From Pseudomonas wayambapalatensis (lineage in GTDB: Bacteria > Pseudomonadota > Gammaproteobacteria > Pseudomonadales > Pseudomonadaceae): DNA of 64,000 bases. The DNA is taken from NCBI GenBank assembly GCA_014268975.2, contig CP077096.1, positions 1,696,501 to 1,760,500 on the forward strand. Direction: 5' to 3'. Shown one piece after another: positions 17,176 to 26,013 of the stretch. Numbering within the stretch: the stretch's first letter is position 1; each line of letters opens with the position of its first letter. The position numbers and the translations under genes are program-made. The notes below the pieces were generated by a model, which had not been told where the DNA came from, did not search any database, and saw nothing but the letters and a program-made list of their open reading frames with translations.

Positions 17176-18384
17176 TCATTTGCCGCGAATCAGCTTGCGC
17201 AGCGTGAACCGGTTTGGATGACAGGCCTCGGCCACAGCCCGAGGCACCGGCAGTGGTTCGCCACTGGCCCAGGCAGCGATCAGCTCGCCGCTCAGAGGCG
17301 CAGTGATCAGGCCGCGTGAGCCATGGCCGCTGTTGACGTACAGGCCTTCCAGCCAGGGGCAGTCGATGGCCGGGACCTGTCGGGCATCCTTGGCCAGCAT
17401 TGAATAGGTCGTGCTGAACGCAGCAGGGTCGGCCAGCGGCCCGACGATCGGCAGGTAATCCGGGCTGGTGCAACGGAACGCTGCACGCCCCTGCAGTTGC
17501 GCCGGATCCAGTGCGCTCGTATCGAGGCGCTGCGCCAGGTCGGCAGAAATCGCCTCCAGCAGGCCAAGATTGCTTGCGTGCTCGCCGGCAGTGGGGGCGA
17601 GGTCGAGGCTATGGAAGTCGAAACTGGCGCCGAGGGTATGCTCGCCGTCGCGCGCCGGTGCGACGTAGCCGTCGGCGCAGACCACGGTGCCCAGCGCCTG
17701 GCTGCGCTCGGTCAGTGGCAGGCGGGTGATCTGTCCGCGGATACGCTTGAGCGGCAGCTCGGCGCATGCCTCGAAGTTGCATATCTCAGCGGCGCCGGCC
17801 AGTACCACCAGCGGCGCACTGGCCAGTAATTGTTCGCCGTCCCAGGCCTGCCACAGACCGTCGATGCGGCGCAGCGCGATCACGTGATGATGGTTGAGCA
17901 GGCGAATGCGTGGGTGTTGCAGTTGCGCGTGGCACAGTGCGGGCGGGTGTACCCAGCCACCCTCGGGGTAGAACAGCCCACCGCTGGCCAGGGCGACCCC
18001 GGCGACCGCTTCGGCCTGCTCGCGATCCAGGCACTGCAGCAGGCTGCTGTCAAAGGCGCTGGCCAGCTTGGCCTGGCGCTCGGCTTCCTTGGTGTCGAAG
18101 GCCAGTTGCAGCACGCCGCAGTCGTCCCAGTCACGGCCACGCTGCAGGCGTTCTAGCCAACGCCGGGTGTAGCCGAACCCGGCGAGAATCATCTGCGACA
18201 AGGCAGTGCCATGCGCCGAGAGCTTGAGGTACAGCACGCCCTGGGGGTTGCCGGAAGCCTCTCGGGCCGGGGCGTCGTGGCGCTCCAGCACCTCGACCTG
18301 CCAACCGCGTGCGGCCAGGCTGGCGGCGCTGGCGCAACCGGCCAGCCCGGCGCCGATGACCAGTGCGCGACGGGGGCCGTTCAC
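17176..18384 (-). CDS. mnmC: MnmC C-terminal FAD oxidoreductase half (separate ORF)
   Basis: This 402-residue FAD-dependent DAO-fold domain in bifunctional MnmC removes the carboxymethyl group of cmnm5s2U34 in tRNA. Rossmann motif VIGAGLAGCASA, and late GLYVNSGHGSRGLITAPL typical of this family. It is annotated from GTG 18384, but upstream codons in the same frame read WYARPAPV before NGPRRALV, which matches the linker I recall from intact P. putida MnmC. That frame has no earlier usable start here, so this is the second half of a gene whose frame is broken near 18405. Separate translation by GTGA overlap with the upstream ORF is possible. Confidence 0.85.
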   Translation of the reverse strand: MNGPRRALVIGAGLAGCASAASLAARGWQVEVLERHDAPAREASGNPQGVLYLKLSAHGTALSQMILAGFGYTRRWLERLQRGRDWDDCGVLQLAFDTKEAERQAKLASAFDSSLLQCLDREQAEAVAGVALASGGLFYPEGGWVHPPALCHAQLQHPRIRLLNHHHVIALRRIDGLWQAWDGEQLLASAPLVVLAGAAEICNFEACAELPLKRIRGQITRLPLTERSQALGTVVCADGYVAPARDGEHTLGASFDFHSLDLAPTAGEHASNLGLLEAISADLAQRLDTSALDPAQLQGRAAFRCTSPDYLPIVGPLADPAAFSTTYSMLAKDARQVPAIDCPWLEGLYVNSGHGSRGLITAPLSGELIAAWASGEPLPVPRAVAEACHPNRFTLRKLIRGK

Positions 18385-19160
18385 GGGGGCGGGGCGTGCA
18401 TACCAGGGGTGGGTTGCGGCGGTGTCGGCAGGTCTTCAGGCCAGCCGACGAATTCTCCCCCCATCACTTCCCACTTCTTGCCCAGCCCCGGCACTTTCTT
18501 GATCGCAAAACCGGCGGCCGCCAGGCCACGGCGTACCCAGCCGGTGGTGGTAAAGGTCCCCAGCGTGGTGCCGGGGCGTGACAGCCGCGCCAGTTGCGCG
18601 AACAGTTCCGGCGTCCACATGTCCGGGTTCTTCGCCGGGGCGAAACCGTCCAGAAACCAGGCGTCGATGGGCGCGTCGAGCTGAGGCAACTGTTCCAGCA
18701 CGTCACCGACCAGCAGGGTGAGGGTGATCCGGCCCTGTTCGAAGCTGAATTGCTGGAAGCCCGGGTGCACTGCCACGTACTGCGCCAGCAAGGGTTCGCT
18801 GTAGGGCGCAAGCTCCGGCCACAGCGCTGCAGCGCGGGCCAGGTCGGCGCGGCTCAGCGGGTACTTCTCGACACTGACGAAGTGCAGCCGCGCCTCGGGG
18901 TGGGCTTTTTCTGCGAACAGTTGCCAGGCACAGAAGAAGTTCATGCCGGTACCAAAACCGGTCTCGCCGATCACCAGGCAGGCGTGTGGCGCAAGCTCGG
19001 CGAAGCGCCGGGCCAGGTGGTTGCGTTCGAGGAAGACGTATACCGTTTCGTGCACGCCCTCGTTCTTCGAGAAGTAGACGTCGTCGTATTGCCGCGAGTG
19101 AGGGCGGCCCTGGTCGTCCCAGTCGATCTGGGCGTGCTGGGGGAGTGGGGTATCAGGCAT
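18381..19160 (-). CDS. mnmC: MnmC N-terminal tRNA methyltransferase half (separate ORF)
   Basis: This 259-residue SAM-dependent methyltransferase domain of MnmC converts nm5s2U34 to mnm5s2U34. SAM motif VIGETGFGTGMNFF and catalytic region AWFLDGFAPAKNPDMW are intact. Start ATG (19158-19160), MPDTPLPQHAQIDW, is the normal family start; the long upstream extension of the same frame is antisense to pap and not used. Reading ends GMHAPPP-stop, whereas intact homologs continue WYARPAPV into the FAD domain. Those residues are present in another frame a few bases away, so a 1- or 2-base indel in the G-run 18405-18408 (plus strand) separated the halves, or the assembly has an error. Confidence 0.85.
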   Translation of the reverse strand: MPDTPLPQHAQIDWDDQGRPHSRQYDDVYFSKNEGVHETVYVFLERNHLARRFAELAPHACLVIGETGFGTGMNFFCAWQLFAEKAHPEARLHFVSVEKYPLSRADLARAAALWPELAPYSEPLLAQYVAVHPGFQQFSFEQGRITLTLLVGDVLEQLPQLDAPIDAWFLDGFAPAKNPDMWTPELFAQLARLSRPGTTLGTFTTTGWVRRGLAAAGFAIKKVPGLGKKWEVMGGEFVGWPEDLPTPPQPTPGMHAPPP

Positions 19161-19292
19161 GGTCTGTTCGGCTGGCAGTGAGGCGGAGATTTTATGCCAT
19201 CTGCGTCGCCGACGCTGTATCCGCCGTGGTGAAGAGGGCGCAAGACTGGCGTGCAATCCGCTACTCTTGCTTATCCATCGAAGGAGTGAGTC

Positions 19293-20786
19293 ATGTTCGA
19301 ATCTGCGGAGATCGGTCACAGCATCGACAAGGATACCTACGAGGCCGAGGTGCCGGCCCTGCGCGAGGCGTTGCTGGAGGCCCAGTTCGAGCTCAAGCAG
19401 CAGGCGCGCTTTCCGGTCATCGTGCTGATCAACGGCATTGAGGGCGCCGGCAAGGGCGAGACGGTGAAGCTGCTCAACGAGTGGATGGACCCGCGGATGA
19501 TCGAAGTGCTGACCTTCGACCAGCAGACCGATGAGGAGCTGGCTCGTCCGCCGGCGTGGCGCTACTGGCGCGCCCTGCCGCCCAAGGGGCGCATGGGCGT
19601 GTTCTTCGGTAATTGGTACAGCCAGATGATTCAGGGGCGGGTGCATGGCCGCTTCAAGGATGCGGTGCTGGACCAGGCCATTACTGGCGCCGAGCGCCTT
19701 GAGCAGATGCTTTGTGACGAAGGCGCGCTGATCATCAAGTTCTGGTTCCATCTCTCCAAGAAGCAGATGAAGACCCGGCTTAAGGCCCTGCGCGACGACC
19801 CGTTGCACAGCTGGCGGATCAGCCCGCTGGACTGGCAGCAGTCGCAGACCTACGACCGCTTCGTGCGCTTTGGCGAGCGGGTGCTGCGCCGCACCAGCCG
19901 CGACTACGCGCCTTGGCATGTGATCGAAGGTGTCGATCCGTACTACCGGGCGCTGGCGGTGGGGCGCATTCTGCTTGAAAGTCTGCAGTCGGCGCTGGCC
20001 AACGCGCCGAAGGGCAAGCACCAGGGCAATGTCGCGCCATTTGGGCGCAGTATCGATCAGTTGAGCCTGCTCGGTGCCCTGGATCTCACCCAGCGCCTCG
20101 ACAAGCACGACTACCAGAAGCAGCTGGTCGCCGAGCAGGCGCGCCTGGCCGGGCTGCTGCGGCACAAGCGCATGCGTGAGCATGCCCTCATCGCGGTGTT
20201 CGAAGGCAACGATGCTGCGGGCAAGGGCGGGGCGATTCGCCGCGTGGCTGCCGCGCTGGACCCACGCCAGTACCGCATCGTGCCGATCGCCGCACCCACC
20301 GAGGAGGAGCGCGCCCAGCCTTATTTGTGGCGCTTTTGGCGACATGTGCCGGCGCGCGGCAAGTTCACCATCTTCGACCGCTCCTGGTATGGCAGGGTAC
20401 TGGTCGAGCGGGTCGAAGGGTTCTGCACCCCGGCCGACTGGATGCGCGCCTATGGCGAGATCAATGATTTCGAGGAGCAGTTGAGCAACGCGGGCATCGT
20501 GGTCGTGAAGTTCTGGCTGGCAATCGACCAAGAGACACAGTTGCAGCGTTTCGAGGAACGTGAAGAGATCCCGTTCAAGCGCTACAAGATTACCGAGGAA
20601 GACTGGCGCAACCGCGACAAGTGGGATGTGTACGCCGAGGCTGTGGGCGACATGGTCGATCGTACCAGCACCGAGATAGCCCCCTGGACACTGGTGGAGG
20701 CCAACGACAAGCGCTGGGCGCGGGTCAAGGTGCTGCGCACCATCAACGATGCACTGGAGGCGGCGTTCGCCAAGCACAAGAAGTAA
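19293..20786 (+). CDS. pap: Polyphosphate:AMP phosphotransferase (PPK2 class II)
   Basis: This 497-residue tandem PPK2-fold enzyme transfers phosphate from polyphosphate to AMP, giving ADP. Each half has a Walker A: GIEGAGKGE near residue 50 and EGNDAAGKGG near 305, and lid/Walker B-type signatures (FFGNWYSQ; FDRSWYGRVL). The two-domain length and order match PA3455 PAP of P. aeruginosa (from memory), in which the C-terminal half is thought to be catalytic. AAGGAG (19281-19286) lies 6 bases before ATG. It is divergent from mnmC across 132 bases and followed by a GC hairpin. Confidence 0.92.
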   Translation: MFESAEIGHSIDKDTYEAEVPALREALLEAQFELKQQARFPVIVLINGIEGAGKGETVKLLNEWMDPRMIEVLTFDQQTDEELARPPAWRYWRALPPKGRMGVFFGNWYSQMIQGRVHGRFKDAVLDQAITGAERLEQMLCDEGALIIKFWFHLSKKQMKTRLKALRDDPLHSWRISPLDWQQSQTYDRFVRFGERVLRRTSRDYAPWHVIEGVDPYYRALAVGRILLESLQSALANAPKGKHQGNVAPFGRSIDQLSLLGALDLTQRLDKHDYQKQLVAEQARLAGLLRHKRMREHALIAVFEGNDAAGKGGAIRRVAAALDPRQYRIVPIAAPTEEERAQPYLWRFWRHVPARGKFTIFDRSWYGRVLVERVEGFCTPADWMRAYGEINDFEEQLSNAGIVVVKFWLAIDQETQLQRFEEREEIPFKRYKITEEDWRNRDKWDVYAEAVGDMVDRTSTEIAPWTLVEANDKRWARVKVLRTINDALEAAFAKHKK

Positions 20787-20797
20787 CGCCCCTCGCG

Positions 20798-20821
20798 CCG
20801 CGGGGCAGCCATGCCCCGCGG
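20798..20821 (+). terminator. GC hairpin after pap
   Basis: A perfect 9-bp stem (20798-20806 with 20813-20821; CCGCGGGGC) with loop AGCCAT begins 12 bases after the pap stop. A short T-run comes only later, so termination efficiency is uncertain. Confidence 0.5.
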
Positions 20822-20921
20822 GAATGACCCGATGAATTCTTTTCCCGCCACTTTCTGCCAGCCCCACCTTTGCAGCCCTTAGACTTCAGTCACCCCACTC
20901 AGGGCATTGATCGAGGACGCT

Positions 20922-21884
20922 ATGCACATTTCTTCCGGACGCTGGGTCCATGGGCTGTTCCTGGCACTGCTGACCGCGCTGTTGTGGGGCATTCTGCCGA
21001 TCAAGCTCAAGCAGGTACTGCAGGTGATGGACCCGATCACGGTCACCTGGTATCGGCTGCTGGTCTCCGGCGGCCTGTTGTTCGCCTGGCTGGCCGCGAA
21101 CCGGCGCCTGCCGCCGTTCCAGCGCCTGGGGCGCAAGGGCTTTGGCCTGGTAGCGGTGGCCGTGTGTGGGCTGATGGGCAATTATGTGCTGTACCTGGTC
21201 GGTCTCAAACTGCTCAGCCCGGGCACCGCGCAACTGGTGGTGCAACTGGGGCCGGTGCTGTTGCTGGTGGCCAGTGTGTTCGTGTTCAAGGAGCGTTTCA
21301 GCTTGGGCCAGGGTATCGGGTTGCTGGTGCTGCTGGCCGGTTTCGGGCTGTTCTTCAACCAGCGCCTGGACGAACTGCTGACATCACTTGGGGCCTACAC
21401 CACCGGTGTACTGACGATCATCCTGGCCACCAGCATCTGGGTGTTCTATGCCCTGAGCCAGAAGCAACTGCTGTCGGTCTGGCACTCGCAGCAGGTGATG
21501 ATGGTGATCTACCTGTGCTGTGCGGCGCTGCTGACGCCCTGGGTGCATCCGCTGGAGGCGCTGCAACTGACGGCTGTACAAGGCTGGTTGCTGCTGGCGT
21601 GCTGCCTGAACACCCTGGTCGCCTATGGCGCATTTGCCGAGACCTTGGCGCATTGGGAAGCGTCGCGGGTGAGTGCGACCTTGGCACTGACGCCACTGGT
21701 CACCTTTGTTGCGGTGGCACTGTCGGCCTGGGTGTGGCCGGAGTACGTGCATGCCGAAGAAATCAATGCGCTGGGCTATGCCGGGGCGGTGACGGTGGTG
21801 GCAGGGTCGGCACTGGTGGCGCTGGGGCCTTCGCTGGTGGCGGGGTGGCGGGCGCGGCGGGCCAAAGTGGCAGAGGTTCGCTGA
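20922..21884 (+). CDS. EamA/DMT family transporter
   Basis: This 320-residue inner-membrane protein has about ten hydrophobic helices and two internal EamA repeats (about 10-140 and 155-295), the drug/metabolite transporter architecture. Motifs include a conserved early LTALLWGILPI and PGTAQLVVQLGPVLLLVASV at the end of repeat 1. Substrate is unknown; family members export amino acids, metabolites or small drugs. GAGG just before ATG 20922 supports this start over the upstream TTG at 20907. It converges on fumC with a REP palindrome between them. Confidence 0.88.
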   Translation: MHISSGRWVHGLFLALLTALLWGILPIKLKQVLQVMDPITVTWYRLLVSGGLLFAWLAANRRLPPFQRLGRKGFGLVAVAVCGLMGNYVLYLVGLKLLSPGTAQLVVQLGPVLLLVASVFVFKERFSLGQGIGLLVLLAGFGLFFNQRLDELLTSLGAYTTGVLTIILATSIWVFYALSQKQLLSVWHSQQVMMVIYLCCAALLTPWVHPLEALQLTAVQGWLLLACCLNTLVAYGAFAETLAHWEASRVSATLALTPLVTFVAVALSAWVWPEYVHAEEINALGYAGAVTVVAGSALVALGPSLVAGWRARRAKVAEVR

Positions 21885-21895
21885 TAATCGGCGGT

Positions 21896-21927
21896 GGCCT
21901 CTTCGCGGGCAAGCCCGCGAAGAGGCC
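21896..21927. repeat. Perfect REP palindrome between EamA gene and fumC
   Basis: A perfect 15-bp inverted repeat (21896-21910 with 21913-21927, core CTTCGCGGGC) with a 2-nt loop sits between two convergent stops. It shares its core with other REPs in the window and is likely to act as a bidirectional terminator or mRNA stabiliser. Confidence 0.85.
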
Positions 21928-21942
21928 CCTATCGGCTCAGGA

Positions 21943-23337
21943 TCAGCCCTTGGCCCCCGGTGCCAGCATGTTTTCCGGGCGCACCCACTGATCGAACTGC
22001 TCGTTGGTCAGGTACTTGAGCTCCAGCGCTGCCTCGCGCAGGGTCTTGCCCTCGCTGTAGGCCTTCTTGGCGATTTCCGCCGCCTTGTCGTAGCCGATGT
22101 GCGGGTTCAGCGCCGTCACCAGCATCAGCCCGCGCTCCAGGTGGGCGGCCATCTGCTCGGCGTCCGGCTCGATGCCGGCCACGCAGTGCTCCTGGAAGTT
22201 GCGACAGCCATCGGCCAGCAGTTCGATCGACTGCAGCAGGTTGTGGATGATCACCGGCTTGAACACGTTCAACTGCAAGTGCCCCTGGCTGGCCGCGAAG
22301 CCGATCGCCGCATCGTTGCCCAGTACCTGGCAGGCCAGCATCGACAGCGCTTCGCATTGAGTAGGGTTGACCTTGCCCGGCATGATCGAGCTGCCTGGCT
22401 CGTTGGCCGGCAGGCGCACTTCGGCAAGCCCTGCACGCGGGCCGGAACCCAGCAGACGCAGGTCGTTGGCGATCTTCATCAGAGCCACGGCCAGGGTCTT
22501 GAGCGCGCCCGCCAGGCTGGTCAGCGGCTCATGGCCGGCGAGGGCGGCGAATTTGTTCGGTGCGGTGACGAACGGCAGGCCGGACAGCGCTGCCAGCTCC
22601 GCGGCGATGGCTTCGGCAAAACCGTGCGGGGCGTTGAGGCCGGTGCCCACGGCAGTGCCGCCCTGGGCCAGCTCGCAGACTGCCGGAAGGGTGGCGCGGA
22701 TTGCCCGCTGGGCGTAGTCGAGCTGTGCAACGAAGGCCGAGACTTCCTGGCCGAAGGTGATGGGCGTGGCGTCCATCATGTGCGTGCGGCCAGTCTTGAC
22801 CAGGTTCGAGTGGCGCGCCGACAGTTCTGCCAGGCCCGACGAGAGCTCGGCGATGGCCGGCAGCAACTTGCCATGCACGGCCTGGGCGGCGGCGATGCTC
22901 ATGGCCGTGGGGAAGCAGTCGTTGGAGCTCTGCGAGCGGTTGACGTGATCGTTCGGGTGTACAGGCAGTTTGCCGCCACGGCCCTTGCCGGCCAGTTCGT
23001 TGGCGCGCCCGGCGATCACCTCGTTGACGTTCATGTTGCTCTGGGTGCCGCTGCCGGTCTGCCAGACCACCAGCGGGAACTGATCGTCGTGTTTGCCGTC
23101 GAGCACTTCGTCGGCGGCCTGTTCGATCAGTCGGGCAATGTCGGCTGGCAGGTCGCCGTTGCGGTCGTTGACCCGCGCCGCAGCTTTCTTGACCAGCGCC
23201 AGGGCGTGCAGGACAGCCAGGGGCATGCGCTCCTTGCCGATGGCGAAGTTGATCAGCGAACGCTGGGTCTGTGCGCCCCAGTAAGCGTCCTCTGGAACTT
23301 CGACCGGGCCCAGGCTGTCTGTCTCGATACGGCTCAT
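21943..23337 (-). CDS. fumC: Class II fumarate hydratase
   Basis: This 464-residue iron-independent fumarase of the TCA cycle interconverts fumarate and malate. The family signature [11 protein letters not shown] is present, with [13 protein letters not shown] and the [14 protein letters not shown] stretch around substrate-binding residues. Start ATG (23335-23337), [15 protein letters not shown], is used; the extra upstream residues in frame are not typical. Pseudomonads typically have several fumarases, FumC often being the oxidative-stress/iron-limitation form; whether a Fur-like site precedes it was not resolved. It is divergent from the DUF2059 gene. Confidence 0.95.
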   Translation of the reverse strand: MSRIETDSLGPVEVPEDAYWGAQTQRSLINFAIGKERMPLAVLHALALVKKAAARVNDRNGDLPADIARLIEQAADEVLDGKHDDQFPLVVWQTGSGTQSNMNVNEVIAGRANELAGKGRGGKLPVHPNDHVNRSQSSNDCFPTAMSIAAAQAVHGKLLPAIAELSSGLAELSARHSNLVKTGRTHMMDATPITFGQEVSAFVAQLDYAQRAIRATLPAVCELAQGGTAVGTGLNAPHGFAEAIAAELAALSGLPFVTAPNKFAALAGHEPLTSLAGALKTLAVALMKIANDLRLLGSGPRAGLAEVRLPANEPGSSIMPGKVNPTQCEALSMLACQVLGNDAAIGFAASQGHLQLNVFKPVIIHNLLQSIELLADGCRNFQEHCVAGIEPDAEQMAAHLERGLMLVTALNPHIGYDKAAEIAKKAYSEGKTLREAALELKYLTNEQFDQWVRPENMLAPGAKG

Positions 23338-23494
23338 GCTGCGCTCACTCCTTTGTTCAGTCAGAAATCGCAGTTTAGGCCCTGATCCACCCGGGCGGTC
23401 AATCGCTCGTCTTGTCACTTGAGCACAGTGCCCTCTGCGGCGCAGAATGCTCTACTCTGAGGTATCCGCCTCACCCTCTCATGAAGGAATTGCA

Positions 23495-24019
23495 ATGACC
23501 CGCCTCCGTGTCCTTTTTGCCGCTGTCGCCCTGGCCTGTGCCAGCGGCCAGGTCCTCGCTGCCACCCCGAGCCACAACGCCGCCGCCGAGAAATTCCTGA
23601 CCCTGGCCAATGCCGACAAGCTGGGCACCCCGGTGTACATGCAGGTCCAGCAGATGTTCGCCCAGCGCTTCGAGCAGACCAAGGCCCCGGCCGCGAAGAA
23701 ATCCGTGCTCGACAGCTATCAGGCCAAGGCCAACGCGGCCCTGGACAATGCCATCGGCTGGAAGAAGCTCAAGCCGCAGATGGTCAACCTGTACACCGCG
23801 ACCTTCACCGAGCAGGAGCTCAACGATCTGGTCAAGTTCTACGAGTCGCCGCTGGGCAAGAAAGTCCTGCGCGAAATGCCCAAGGTCACCCAGCAGTCGG
23901 CCCAGCTGACCCAGCAGAGCCTGGAGCCTGCAGTGCCGGTGGTGAACAAGCTGCTGGACGACATGACCAAAGAGCTGGACCCGAACGCTGGCAAGGCCGC
24001 GGCCCCGGCGAAGAAGTGA
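23495..24019 (+). CDS. DUF2059 domain-containing exported protein
   Basis: This 174-residue protein has a clear signal peptide (MTRLRVLFAAVALACASGQVLAA) followed by a helical DUF2059 region. Its FYESPLGKKVLREMPKVTQQ motif is the hallmark of this family. Function is unknown. The C-terminus is Lys/Ala-rich (GKAAAPAKK). AAGGA precedes ATG 23495; an in-frame earlier start (23447) would destroy the signal peptide. bolA follows after 10 bases, so the two may be co-transcribed. Confidence 0.85.
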   Translation: MTRLRVLFAAVALACASGQVLAATPSHNAAAEKFLTLANADKLGTPVYMQVQQMFAQRFEQTKAPAAKKSVLDSYQAKANAALDNAIGWKKLKPQMVNLYTATFTEQELNDLVKFYESPLGKKVLREMPKVTQQSAQLTQQSLEPAVPVVNKLLDDMTKELDPNAGKAAAPAKK

Positions 24020-24029
24020 GCCTGAATCG

Positions 24030-24326
24030 ATGAGCATGCAGCAACGCATCGAGCAGCAACTGGCACCGCTTGGCGATCAGCACCTGCAGGTGCTGAACGA
24101 AAGCCACATGCACAGTCGCGGGCAGGAGACGCATTACAAGGCGGTGCTGGTCAGCGAGCAGTTCGCCGGCCTGAACAGCGTCAAGCGTCACCAGAAGGTC
24201 TACGCCACCATGGGCGAGCTGATGGGCGAGATTCATGCCCTGGCCATTCATACCTACACGCCTGAAGAATGGGCGCAGGTAGGGGCGGCGCCTGCTTCGC
24301 CGGTGTGTGCCGGCGGTGGGCACTGA
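24030..24326 (+). CDS. bolA: BolA family protein
   Basis: This 98-residue BolA/IbaG-type protein is usually a partner of monothiol glutaredoxins in iron-sulfur metabolism or a stress/morphology regulator. Seen: LNESHMHSRGQETHYKAVLVS, with the conserved His in HMH, and the HQKVYATMGELM segment. Length and motif agree with the family. It ends in a short GGGH tail and is followed by a strong terminator hairpin, closing the DUF2059-bolA pair. Confidence 0.9.
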   Translation: MSMQQRIEQQLAPLGDQHLQVLNESHMHSRGQETHYKAVLVSEQFAGLNSVKRHQKVYATMGELMGEIHALAIHTYTPEEWAQVGAAPASPVCAGGGH

Positions 24327-24362
24327 AACCTTTCCGTCGTTCTGGTAGAATCCGCGTCATCC

Positions 24363-24394
24363 GGGGGCCGCTTTTGCGGCCCCCTCGCTTTTCG
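24363..24394 (+). terminator. Rho-independent terminator after bolA
   Basis: A perfect 9-bp stem (24363-24371 with 24376-24384, GGGGGCCGC) with a TTTT loop is followed by CGCTTTTCG. It separates bolA from trhO. Confidence 0.75.
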
Positions 24395-24444
24395 TCAAAC
24401 CCGGTCCGCCCCTTACGAGGGCAACCACCAGGAGATTCTGTTTC

Positions 24445-25377
24445 ATGTCCCAACCGATCGTCGTGGCGGCGCTCTACAAGTTCGTCACCCTCGAAGACTA
24501 CCTCGACCTGCGCGAGCCATTGCTCAAGACCCTGCTGGAAAACGACGTCAAAGGCACGTTGCTGCTGGCCCTCGAGGGCATCAACGGCACGGTCTCCGGT
24601 ACCCGCGAAGGTATCGACGGCCTGCTGGCCTGGCTGCGCAACGACCCGCGCCTGGCGGATGTCGACCATAAAGAATCGTACTGCGACGAGCAGCCGTTCT
24701 ACCGCACCAAGGTCAAGCTCAAGAAAGAGATCGTCACCCTCGGTGTGCCGGGCGTCGATCCCAACAAGCAGGTCGGCACCTACGTCGAGCCCAAGGACTG
24801 GAACGCGCTGATCAGCGACCCCGAAGTGCTGCTGATCGACACCCGCAATGACTATGAAGTGGCGATCGGCACCTTCAAGGGCGCCATCGATCCGAAGACC
24901 GAGACCTTCCGCGAGTTCCCCGACTACATCAAGGCCAACTTCGACCCGAGCAAGCACAAGAAGGTCGCGATGTTCTGCACCGGCGGCATTCGCTGTGAAA
25001 AAGCGTCCAGCTACATGCTCGGTGAAGGCTTCGAGGAGGTCTATCATCTTAAGGGCGGGGTCCTGAAATACTTCGAGGAAGTGGCTCAGGAAGAAAGCCT
25101 CTGGGACGGCGACTGCTTCGTCTTCGACAACCGGGTCACCGTGCGTCACGACCTGTCCGAGGGCGATTACGACCAGTGCCATGCCTGCCGCCATCCGATC
25201 AACGCGGATGACCGTGCGTCCGAGCACTATTCGCCCGGGGTGAGCTGCCCGCACTGCTGGGACACTCTTAGCGAAAAGACCCGGCGCAGCGCCATCGACC
25301 GGCAGAAGCAGATCGAGCTGGCCAAGGCGCGCAACTTGCCGCACCCGATCGGTTACAACTACAAAGCCGAGGCTTGA
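24445..25377 (+). CDS. trhO: tRNA uridine-34 hydroxylase TrhO (rhodanese-like)
   Basis: This 310-residue homolog of E. coli YceA/TrhO performs oxygen-dependent formation of ho5U34 in tRNA. Domains: an N-terminal acylphosphatase-like region (about 1-95), a rhodanese domain (about 120-220) with active-site loop [12 protein letters not shown], and a C-terminal Cys-rich tail ([14 protein letters not shown]) that could hold a metal. With mnmC also nearby, the window carries two wobble-uridine modifiers. The DsbA-family gene starts 3 bases after its stop. Confidence 0.9.
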   Translation: MSQPIVVAALYKFVTLEDYLDLREPLLKTLLENDVKGTLLLALEGINGTVSGTREGIDGLLAWLRNDPRLADVDHKESYCDEQPFYRTKVKLKKEIVTLGVPGVDPNKQVGTYVEPKDWNALISDPEVLLIDTRNDYEVAIGTFKGAIDPKTETFREFPDYIKANFDPSKHKKVAMFCTGGIRCEKASSYMLGEGFEEVYHLKGGVLKYFEEVAQEESLWDGDCFVFDNRVTVRHDLSEGDYDQCHACRHPINADDRASEHYSPGVSCPHCWDTLSEKTRRSAIDRQKQIELAKARNLPHPIGYNYKAEA

Positions 25378-25380
25378 TGC

Positions 25381-26013
25381 ATGACTGCACGCCTGCTCTA
25401 TGTGATGGACCCGATGTGTTCCTGGTGCTGGGGCTTCGCTCCCGTGGCCGAGGCGTTGATCGCCCAGGCGGGGGAAGCCGGTGTGCCGACGCGCCTGGTG
25501 GTGGGTGGCCTGCGCAGCGGTAGCAGCGCGCTGGATACCTCGACGCGCAAGTACATCCTCGAGCATTGGCAGGCGGTCGCCGAGGCCACTGGTCAGACGT
25601 TTCGCTTCGAAGGCGCCATGCCTGACGGCTTCGTCTATGACACCGAGCCGGCCTGCCGCGCCTTGGTCACGGCGCGTGAACTCGATGCCGGGCGCGGTTG
25701 GGCGCTGCTCAAGCTGATCCAGGGCGCGTTCTACGAACAGGGCCTGGATGTCACCCGCGCCCCGCAACTGGTGGACCTGGCCGAGCAGGCAGGCTTCGAC
25801 CGTGAACGGTTTTCTGCAGCATTCGCAAGTGTCGAGACCCGCACGACCACGACAGCCGACTTTGCCTGGGTTCAGGACCTGGGTATCGCCGGCTTCCCGA
25901 CCCTGCTGGCTGAGCGCGATGGTCAACTGGCCTTGCTGACCAACGGCTATCAGTCGCTCGATCGCCTGCAGCCGTTGCTGGGCCGCTGGCTGCAGCAGGC
26001 CGCCTGTGCTTGA
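25381..26013 (+). CDS. DsbA family (FrnE-like) thioredoxin-fold protein
   Basis: This 210-residue thioredoxin-fold oxidoreductase has active site CSWC at about residues 12-15 (MDPMCSWCWGFAP) and a cis-proline region IAGFPTLLAER. No signal peptide is visible, so it is probably cytoplasmic, as FrnE-type members are. It sits 3 bases after trhO and its stop overlaps the GTG of the ABC transporter gene, suggesting one operon. The substrate is unknown; a role in thiol redox is inferred from the active site. Confidence 0.87.
   Translation: MTARLLYVMDPMCSWCWGFAPVAEALIAQAGEAGVPTRLVVGGLRSGSSALDTSTRKYILEHWQAVAEATGQTFRFEGAMPDGFVYDTEPACRALVTARELDAGRGWALLKLIQGAFYEQGLDVTRAPQLVDLAEQAGFDRERFSAAFASVETRTTTTADFAWVQDLGIAGFPTLLAERDGQLALLTNGYQSLDRLQPLLGRWLQQAACA

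Noticed and set aside
19161..20867. Long minus-strand extension of the MnmC methyltransferase frame (total 828 codons)
   Set aside because: The upstream ~570 codons are antisense to pap and have no family resemblance; ATG at 19158-19160 is the normal MnmC start.
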